In this document: positions 44,601 to 54,667 of the stretch, piece by piece | How the letters are laid out: each line of letters starts with the position of its first letter | Position numbering within the stretch: position 1 is the stretch's first letter | Assembly (NCBI GenBank): GCA_965240325.2 | Contig: OZ251228.1 | Location: 806,001-870,000, forward strand | DNA: 64,000 bases | Direction: 5' to 3' | Origin: Rebecca billardiae RCC1528 | Lineage: Eukaryota > Haptophyta | Position numbers and translations under genes: made by a program | The notes under the pieces: generated by a model | Told to the model about the DNA's origin: nothing | What the model saw: only the letters and a program-made list of their open reading frames with translations | Database searches by the model: none

Positions 44601-47600
44601 GCGCCAAGTGGGTGGCGCCGGGCGCGACGGGCTGCGCCGACGCGGCGGACGACGCGAGCGCCGAGGCGGTGCTCGGCGCGGACGCCACCGCCGCCTTCAC
44701 GCTCGGCGCGGCCGCGATCGGCCTGCAGCTCTGCTTTGCGCACGGCGCGGCCGCCTTCAAGCTGTACCCCGCGCTGCGCCTGTCCGCATACGCGCTGGGC
44801 GGCCCCGCGGAGTCGCGCGCGGTGGTGGGCGCGGAGGAGAGCGTGGGCTTCACCGGCGTCGGAGTGGGCGCCGGCGAGCAGCCCGACGGCGCGTTCTGGG
44901 TCGAGGCGGGCTCGGACTGCGCCGAGGGCGGCGCGCGCGCCGAGTACGGCGGCGCGCTCAACGTGACGGCGGGCGGCGTCGTCACGTTCACGCTGCTCGC
45001 GCCCGCGCCCTCGGGCGCGCTCTCGGCGTGCTACCGGTTCGGGGCGGAGCCGTGGGCGCACTACGCCGCCATCGCGCTGCGCACGCTGCACGTGCTCGGC
45101 CCGGCGAGCACCGTCGCCGCCGTGGGCGCGCTCGAGCCGATCTCGTTCGACGCGGTCGGCGCGTCCGACTCGGACCGAGCCTTCTGGGCGGACGCGGCCG
45201 CGACGGCGTGCGACGCGGCCGCGGCCGCGGCGGGCGGCGGCGTGCAGGCGGTGCTGCGCGGCAGCGCCAACTTCACCTTCGGCGCGCCCGCGCTCGGGCT
45301 GCGGCTGTGCTACCAGTTCGCCTCCAAGCCGTTCCGGCTGTACGGCGCGCTCGGTCTGGACGTGCTGCAGGTGAGCGCGCCCGCGCTCAGCGTCGCCGTG
45401 GCGGGCGTGGCGGAGCGCGTGGCGTTCGGGGGCGTCGGGCTGGCCGACGGCGACCGCGCGTACTGGGCGCCGGCGGGCACGCCCTCGTGCGCCGCCGCGC
45501 CGCCGTCCGACGCGCGCGGCGGCGTGCAGCCCGTGCTCGGCGCCAACGCCACGTTCAGCCTCGACGCGCCGACGCCGCTCGGGCGGCACGTCTTGTGTTA
45601 CGCGTTTGGCGACGAGCCGTTTGCGCTGTTCGGCGGCGTGCAGCTCGACGTGTACGCGGTGCGCGCGCCCGCGTTCACGCAGGTGGTCGTGGGCGTCGCC
45701 GAGACGATCGTCTTCGCGGGCCACGGCCTCGCCGACGGCGACCGCGCCAAGTGGGTCGCGCCCGACGCGGCCGACTGCAACGCGCCGCCGTACGCGCACG
45801 GCGGCGCGCTGCCGCTCGCCGCGTCGCGCGCCGAGTTCACGCTCGAGGCGGCCGCGCTCGGCTTGCAGCTGTGCTTTGCCTTCGGCAGCCGGCCGTTCCG
45901 GCTCTACGCCGCGGGCGCCGCCGACGCGATCACGCTCGACGCGCTGCAGGTGACCGAGCCGTCGTACACGCTCGCGGTCGTGGGCGTGCCCGAGGCCGTC
46001 GCGTTTGGCGTCGTCGGGCTGGAGGACGGCGACCTCGCCAAGTGGGTGCCGCTGGTGGAGGGCGCGAGCCTCGCGTGCGAGGCCGAGCCGCTCGACGCGT
46101 ACGGCGGCGCGCAGCCCGTCACCAACGGCTCGGCCACCTTCCTCTTCAGCCAGCCGCACGCGGAGCTGCGTTTGTGCTATGAGCACGCGCAGGAGCCGTG
46201 GGCGCCGTACGAGGCGATCAGACTGCGCGCCGCGCAGGTGCAGGCGCCCGCGGAGAGCGTGGCGGTGGTGAACGTGAGCGAGACCGTCGTCTTCGCCGGC
46301 GTCGGCGTGCAGGCCGGCGATGGCGCCTTCTGGGTCGAGGCCGCCGCCGAGTGCGCGGCGGGCGGCGCGCGCGCCGCGTACGGCGGCGAGCTCAACGTGA
46401 CAGCGGGCGGCGGCGTCACGTTCACGCTGCTCGCCGCCGCGCCCTCGGGCTCGCTCGCGCTGTGCTTCCGGCACGCGGCCGAGGCGTGGGCGCACTACCC
46501 GGCCATCGTGCTGCGCACGCGCCAGATCCTCGGCCCGGCGCTCTCGACCGTCGTCGTGGACGTGCCCGAGCAGCTCGCCTTCTCCGGCGTGGGCGTCGGC
46601 GCGGGCGACGTCGCGTGGTGGGTGCGTGCGGACGCGACGGACTGCGCGCTCGGCTCGGAGACGGGGTACGCCGTCTCGAGCGACGGCGCGGTCGTCGTCA
46701 CGTTCACCACGGCCGGGCTGCAGTGGCAGCTCTGCTACGCCTTCGCCACCAAGCCCGCCAAGCTGTACGGCCCGTCGACCGCCGAGCCGATGCTGCTGGA
46801 CGCACTCGGGCTGAGCGCGCCGCTCTCGACGGTCGCGGTGCTCGGCGTCGCGGAGACGTTCGCGTTCGCGGGGGTGGGCGTGGGCGCGGGCGACCGCGCG
46901 TACTGGGCGCCGGCGAGCGCGGACGCGTGCCCCACCGCCGCTCCAGCCGACGAGCGCGGCGGCTTGCGCAACGTCTCCGCCGTCGGCACGGCCGCATTCA
47001 CCTTTGGCGCGACGACCGAGCTCGAGCTCGGCGGGCTGCGCCTGTGTTACGCCTTCGAGGGCGAGCCGTACAAGCTGTACGCCGCGATGCGCGTCGAGGT
47101 GTACGATGTGGCCGGCCCCGCGTTCTCGCGCGTCGTCGTCGGCGTGCCTGAGACCGTGGCCTTCAGCGGCTACGGCGTGCGCGTGGGCGACCGCGCCAAG
47201 TGGGTGGGCGCGGACGCGACCGACTGCGCGGGCGTTGCGTTCGGTGCGGCGCGCACGCTCGGCGCCGGCCTGAGCGCGAGCTTCACGCTGCCCGCGGGCG
47301 GGCTGGGCCTGGCGCTGTGCTTCGCGTTCGCGGGCGAGCCGTTCAAGCGGTACCCGTCGCTCACGCTCGACGCGCTCGTCGTGAGCGCGCCCACCGCGAG
47401 CCTCGCGGTCGTGGGCGTGCAGGAGGCGGTGCGCTTCGATGGCTACGGCCTCGTGCCGGGCGACGGCGCGTACTGGCTGCCGTACAACGGCACGGCGGTC
47501 GACTGTGCCGACCCGGTGGACGGCGCGCCGCGTGCGGCGTACGGCGGCGCGCAGACCCTCGACGCCGCCCTCTCCGCGCCCTTCACCTTCGACGTCGCCC

Positions 47601-50600
47601 ACCCGGACCTGCACCTGTGTTTCACGCACGCGGACGAGCCCGTGCGCTCGTACGGCGCGGCGATCACGCTGGTCGTGGCGCAGGTGCAGGGCCCGGCGTT
47701 CACCGTCGCGGTGGCGGGCGTGGAGGAGGCGCTGCCGTTCGAGGGCGTCGGCCTCGCGGCGGGCGACCAGGCGTACTGGGTCGAGGACGCGTCCGCGTGC
47801 CCGCCGGCGGGCGGCGGCGCGCTCGACGAGTACGGCGGCGTGTTCAACACGACCGGCCTCGGCGTGGGCGCCTTCACGCCGCTCGCGCCCAGGGCCGGCC
47901 TCTCGCTGTGCCACCGCTTCGCGGCCGAGCCGTGGGCGCACTACGCGGGCGTGACGCTCGACGTCTACCAGCTCGACGCGCTCGGCGGCGGCAGCCGCGC
48001 CGTGGTGGGCGAGCCGCACGCCGTCACCTTCTCGGGGTTTGGCGTGGCGGACGGCGACGCCGCGTACTGGGTGCCCGCGGGCACGGCCTCGTGCGCGGAC
48101 GAGCCGCCGCTCGTGCAGTGGGGCGGGCAGAAGACGCTGAGTGCGGGCCTTGGCGCGAGCTACACCTTCCTGCGCAAGTTTGGCGGCCTCGGCTACTCGA
48201 TCTGCTACCGCTTCCGCGCCGAGCCGTTCGCGCTGTACGCCAGCCTGCAGCTGGACGTGCTCGAGGTGAGCGGGCCGTTTGTCGTGCTCGCAGTCGTCAC
48301 GCTCGAGCGCACCTTCGCCTTCCAGGGCGTGGGCGTCGGCGCGGGGGACGAGGCGTACTTCGTGCCCGCGGCCGCGACGGCGTGCGACGAGGCGGCGAGC
48401 GTGAGCGGCGCCGCGGCCGTCGTCGCCGCCGACCGCACCGCCTCGTTCACGTTTGGCGCGGTCGCGACGGGCCACCGATTGTGTTACCGCTTTGGCGGCG
48501 CGTCGGGCGGCCTGCCGTGGCGCCGCTTCGCCGGCGTCACGCTCTCGGTCACCGTGCCCGGCGACCCGTTCGCACTCGCCAACTTCGATTCGCTCTCGCC
48601 GACGGGCGCGACGCTCACCAACAGCGGCATCGCCACCGACGTCACCATCGTCGGCACGCAGTTCGACCTGGGCGCGCAGAGCAAGGCGGACATCATCTAC
48701 TGCGTGTTCGACGGCACGCGCGTGCTCGTCAGCTCGATCACGCCCACCGAGATCTCGTGCACCGCGCCCGCCGCGAGCGTCGCGGGCGAGGTGACGCTCT
48801 CGCTCGTCGCGGACGAGGACGACGAGGACGGCGAGCCGCGCGAGCCCATCGCCATCACCAACGAGTTCGCCTACTTCGACATGGCGGGCGTGACGGTGGG
48901 CGCGCTCGCGCCGCCGGGCGCGCCGCAGGGCACGGCCGACGTCGAGGTCGCGGTCTCCGGCGCCAACTTCGCGGACTACGGCGAGCTGCGCTGCGCGTTC
49001 ATCGGGCCCAATTTTGCCGGCGGCCGCGTCGAGGTGGCGGCGACGCTGCCCGACGCGGGCACGTCCGAGCTGCTCTGCACCGCGCCGTACGTGTCGCCCA
49101 CCGTGAGCGCGGGCGCGATCGTGGTCGAGGTGTCGCTCAACGGCCAGGCCTTCAGCACCTCCGGCGCGCAGTTTACGCTGTACACCGCGCTCGTCGAGTC
49201 GGGCGAGCCGCAGGGCGCGCCGGTCGACGGCGGCGACGGCACGCGCCGGCGCGCGCTCGCGGGCTCCACCGCGATCACGCTCAGCGGCTCGGGCTTCGTC
49301 GACCTCGGCGCGGGCGCGCCGCTCTGCTTCTTTGTCGGCGCGGCCGGCGGCGGCGCGGTCTTCCAGGCGCCCGCCACCGTGGTCGACGCGGCGACGGCGG
49401 AGTGCGACACGCCGGTGGGCGCGGGCGCGGGCGAGTACACCGTCTCGCTCTCGCTCAACGGCGGCGTGCACCTCGCGCCGCTCTTCTTCGACCAGATCGG
49501 CTTCGAGCTGTACGACGCCTCGAACGTGGGCGTGACGGCGCTCGTGCCGCCCGGCGGGCCGGTGGCGGGCGGCACGCGCGTCACCGTGTTCGGCACGGGC
49601 TTCAAGGAGTACGGCGACGGCGCGAGCGAGGCGACCAAGCTACTGTGCTGCGTGCTCGACCGCGCGGGCGAGTGCGCCGTCAAGGCGACGCTCCTCGCGC
49701 CCGCGGCCAACGGGCAGGATCGCGCGCTGTGCACGATGCCCGCGGTCGACGTGTCGGGCAACCGCACGCTCGACGTCTCGCTCGGCGGCGGCAGCCTCGC
49801 GTCCACCACCGACGCGGGGCGGCCCTTCGTGTACTACGACGAGCCGAGCGTGCTCGAGGTCAGCCCGGCCGAGGGCGACGCGCTCGGCGGCACGCGCACC
49901 ACCATCATCGGCTCGGGCTTCGCCGCGCTCGCCGACGCGGCGCTGGGGTACGGCGCGGAGCCGGCCTCCTTCTTGCGCGTGCGGTTCGGGCCGACGACCG
50001 CCGCGCCGCCGCTCGAGTTCAGCGACACGCGCATCGTGCAGGTGGCGAGCTGGGGCGCGGAGGGCGGCGCGGCGGTGCGCGTCGCGCTCAACGGGCGGCA
50101 GTTCGCCCCCGCCGCCGCGGCCGACGCCGGCTCCTTCACCTTCGTCGGGCTGCACGCGCCCGAGATTGTATCTGCCGCGTTCAACGACGAGGCGACCGCG
50201 CTGATCGTGCAGCTCGACGACCAGCCGACCAACCGCGGCGGGATGGCGGGCTCGGGGCCGTGCGCGCGCGTGCTCGACGACGCGACGGTCGCGGCGATCC
50301 GCGGCGGCTTCAACGCCGCGCCGTCGTGCTACTGGGCCGACGACAGCACGCTGATCGCCGAGCTCAACTACCTGACGGCGCTGGGCCCGGGCTCGAGCGT
50401 GGCGCTGCGCGAGAACACGATCTGGCCCAAGGCGTTTGGCGGCAGCTGCCCGGACGAGGTGTGCGCGAGCTCGAGCGCGACGATCGACGCGGACTTCCCG
50501 TGCGTGGGCGCGTGCCCGGTGCCGGTGGCCGCGCTCAACGGGCCGACGCAGATCTCGTCGTGCCCGGGCGAGGTGCTCGTGCTCGACGCGAGCGGCTCGT

Positions 50601-53600
50601 CCGGCGGCGGCATCAAGGACCTCACGTACACGTGGCGCGTCGACCCGAGCGTCTCCGACTTTGCGGCGCAGATCAACGCGCGCCTCTCGGACGCGGCGAC
50701 GTACCCGCCCTCAACGGCGGTGCTCTCGATCGACGGGCTGCAGGGCACGAGCTTCGTCTTCCTGCTGCGCGTCTCCTCCTTCCTCGGCCGCACGTCCACG
50801 CTCGTGCGCTGGGCGGTCACGCGCGCGGGCGGCGCGACGCCCTCGCTCTCGATCGACGGGCCGTTCGAGCTGACCGCGCGGCCGGCGTCGAGCGTGCTGC
50901 TCAAGGGCGTGGCGGCGCTCGCCGACTGCTGGCCGGCGGACGACCCGGCGCAGATCGACTTCGCGTGGTCGGTCACGGGGATCGCCGACGCGACGGGCGC
51001 GGACGCCATCGCCACCGCCTCGCTCGCGCTCGCCGAGCCGAACAAGGCGTCGCTGCTCATCCCGGCCTTCACGCTCGTGCCCGATCTGTCGTACACGCTC
51101 GCGCTCTCGGCGGCGATGGCCGTCGACCCGACGTCGACGACGAGCGCGACCGTGCGGCTGGTGGTGGTGGCGCAGGCGCTGCAGGCGATCATCTCGGGCG
51201 GCGACCGGCGCGTGAGCACGACGGCCGACCTCGAGGTCGACGCCTCCTCCTCGTACGACCCGAACGTGCTCGACTCCGCCGCCGACACGACGCTCGAGTT
51301 TGCGTGGTCGGTCGCGCGCCAGACCAACGCGACGCACAGCGTCGCCACGTCCTTCGACGCGAGCGTCGCCGTGGACGGGTCGGTGCTCAGCGTGCCCGAG
51401 GCGGTGCAGCTGGTCGAGGGCAACTACACGATCAGCCTCACGCTCTCCAAGCCCGGCCTCGCCGACGCCACCGCCTCCATCTTTGTCGAGGTCGTGAACG
51501 GCGCCGTGCCGGTGATCACGTTTGCGCCGCTCACCGCGCTCAAGTACAACCCGACCTGGTCGCTGCCCACGCAGCGCGTCTCGCTCTCGACGACGCTGGA
51601 CGCGGTGTCGGTGGCGCGCGAGGAGGCGGGGCTCGACGCGTACGCGTACGCGTGGAGCGCGCGCGTCGACGTCGCCGGCGAGCTGCTCGACGCGGGCCTC
51701 GACCTCGCGGACACGGCGCGCGTGACGACGACGGGCGCGGACGGTCCGTCGCTCGCGTTCCGCTCGGGCGTGCTCACGCCCGGCGCGCTGTACGTGTTCG
51801 GGCTGGAGGTGTTCGGCGGCTCGCAGCCGGCGTTCGCGTCGGTGAGCGTGCAGATCAACCGCCCGCCGTACGGCGGCGACCTCGCCGTCTCGCCCATGGC
51901 CGGCGGCGTCGAGCTCGACACGAGCTTTGCGCTGCGCGCGAACGGCTGGACGGACGACCCGGAAGACACGCCGCTCGAGTATGGCTACTCGTACCTGCCG
52001 AGCGGCGCCGCGGCGGCGCAGTCGCTCGGCCAGCGCGTCAGGTCGAAGACGGCGAGCGCGTTCCTCCCCGCGGGCAACCTCACCGTCGCCGTCGCCGTCT
52101 TCGACTTCTACGGCGCGTCCGCCACCACGTCCGTGCCGGGCGTGCTCGTCGAGGCGGCCGGCTCGCTCGACTGCTCGGCGATCGCGGCCGCGCTCGATGC
52201 GGCCAGCACCGCCGCCGAGACGGGCTCGGGCTCGTCGGCGATGCAGCTGCTGCTCGCGCTCTCGAGCGCGGCGGGCGGGGTGACCGGCGTGTCCGAGTGC
52301 GACGGCACGAGCGGCCGCCGCCGCCGCCGCCTCGCCGACGACAACTCGACGGCGGCCGGCTCGTCTGCCGTCTCGACGCAGATGCTCGGCACGGCGAGCG
52401 CGGTCGCGACCGGCTCGGTCGCCACGTCCGACGCGCTGCAGCAGACCGCGTCGGTGGTGAGCTCGATCACGAGCGCGGCGGGCGACTCGCTCGACGAGAG
52501 CGGGCAGACCCTCGCCATCTCCACCGTCGCCGACGCCGCCGGCAGCGCCTCGTCCGAGGGCGGCTCGGACGCGTTCGTGAGCAACGTGGTCGGCACGATG
52601 AACAGCGTGCTGCAGTCGGCGGACGCGACGGCGAGCCGCCGCCGCCGGCTCGCCGAGGCGGGCAACGAGACGAACTGCACGGCGTCGGCGCTCGCGGCGA
52701 TCAACGCGGCGACGAAGCGCGCGGCCGACGCGGTCGCGTCGACGATGACCGCGGGCGGCGTCCCCGGCGAGCCCGGCACCGACGCGAGCACGCCCAAGGT
52801 GAACATCAGCGCGGTCGTCGCGACCAAGGGCGCGCTCACCAACGGCACGCTCGCCGGCCCCGGCGGGCAGGGCGCGCTCGACATCCAGCCGTCGGCGCTG
52901 GGCAACGCGACGGGCGGCGGCGTGGTGCTGCACTCGTCCATCATCGCCGACAACATCTACGCCGACCTCGGCTGCCCCGAGCCGAACGGCACGAACGCGT
53001 CGGACGGCTCGGACGGGCGGCGGCGCGCGCGCCGCCGGCTGCAGTCGGGCGACTCGGCGACCGGCACGCTGCAGACCGGCGTCTTCTCGGTCTCGCTCAA
53101 GGCGACGGACGGCGTCGAGCTCTCGATCAGCAACCTGGACGAGCCGATCGTGATCGCGATCCCGCTCAACCCGCCCGCCGACCCCGTCGTCGGCGCGTCG
53201 GGCACGTGCGCCGAGTTCGAGTCGTGCAACGCGGCGCGCGGCCGGGGCGCGTGCGAGGGCGGCGCGTGCCGCTGCGTCTCGCCCTACATGGGCGCGGCGT
53301 GCGCGGAGGAGGCGCAGTGCTTCTACTGGGACGAGACGCTGGCCGAGTGGACGCAGGACGGGTGCACGCGCATCCCCACGCCCGCGGGCGCCGACCCGTC
53401 CCTGCTCTACTGCAGCTGCACGCACCTCACCGACTTTGGCGGCGTCGCGGTCGACGTGCCCACCTCGACCGACGACATCGCCGAGGACGCGTCCGGCGTG
53501 AACGTCAACACCTTCTCGGCGGACGACGCGAAGAACGCGCTGGTGGTCTCGTCGCCGGAGCAGCTCGCCGAGCGCATCTCGAACAACCCGTACATCTTCG

Positions 53601-54626
53601 GCCTCGTCCTCGGCATGGCGGGCGGGTGCGCCGCCTCGCTGCTGCTCTTCTGCTGGAAGGACCGCACCGAGACGGAGGGGCGGCGCGCCAAGCGGATCGC
53701 CGCCGAGGAGAAGAAGCGCAAGAAGGCGGAGGCGCGCGCGCAGGCGCTCGAGGCGAGGCTGGACAAGATGGACGACGCGATCGCCGACCAGACCGAGAAG
53801 GCCGCGCTCGCCATCCAGGCCGTGATGCGCGGCAAGGCCGCGCGCAAGGAGGTGAAGGAGGCGCACTCGCTCTTCAAGCGCGGCGACCGCAACAAGGACC
53901 ACTCGTTCACGCGGCTGTACCGCATGATGGTGGGCGCGCTCGAGTCCGAGCACACGCTGCTCGGGCTGTGGTTCGGCGACCCCGAGACGGCCAAGCGCGC
54001 CGAGCTGTGCCAGTGCTTCTGGAACGTGTGCATGCTCGGCCTCGTCATCGAGTGCATGCTGTACGACACGTCGCCCTCGTCGGACGACGGCGGCTCGTCG
54101 GGCGCGGCGATCTCGTTCAATCTCGTGCAGATGGTGATCTTCGCCTCGATCACCGCGGGGCTCTCGCTGCCCGCGCTCGCGCTGTTCAAGATGATCTTCA
54201 CGCTCGGGTACGGCCGCGACACGCCGGTCGCGCAGCGCATCTTCAAGAACCTCGTCGACCCGAACGAGTCGGAGGACAAGATGATGGTGAGACACCGCGC
54301 CAAGCCGCCCACGCCCGCGCCCTCGCCCTCGCCCGCCAAGGCGGCGCAGCTGTGGCCCGAGCCGCCGAGCGCGGGGAGCGAGGACGGCGAGAGCGCGGGC
54401 GGCACGCGCACGAAGCGCGCGTCCAAGCTCCGCACGAGCAGCTCCGACCGCTCGCGCTTCGACGACACCGTCCGGCCCGTCACCACGCCCGCGGCGGACA
54501 GCGGGCGCGGCGCGCGCGCCATCGCCGCGCTGCAGGCCGGCGCCTCGGACGCTCGCGGCGGCGGCTCCCAGGGTGTGCGCGCGTGCGCGAGGCTGAAGAG
54601 CGGCAGCGACGCGAGCGCGGTGACGC

Positions 54627-54667
<41 letters not shown>

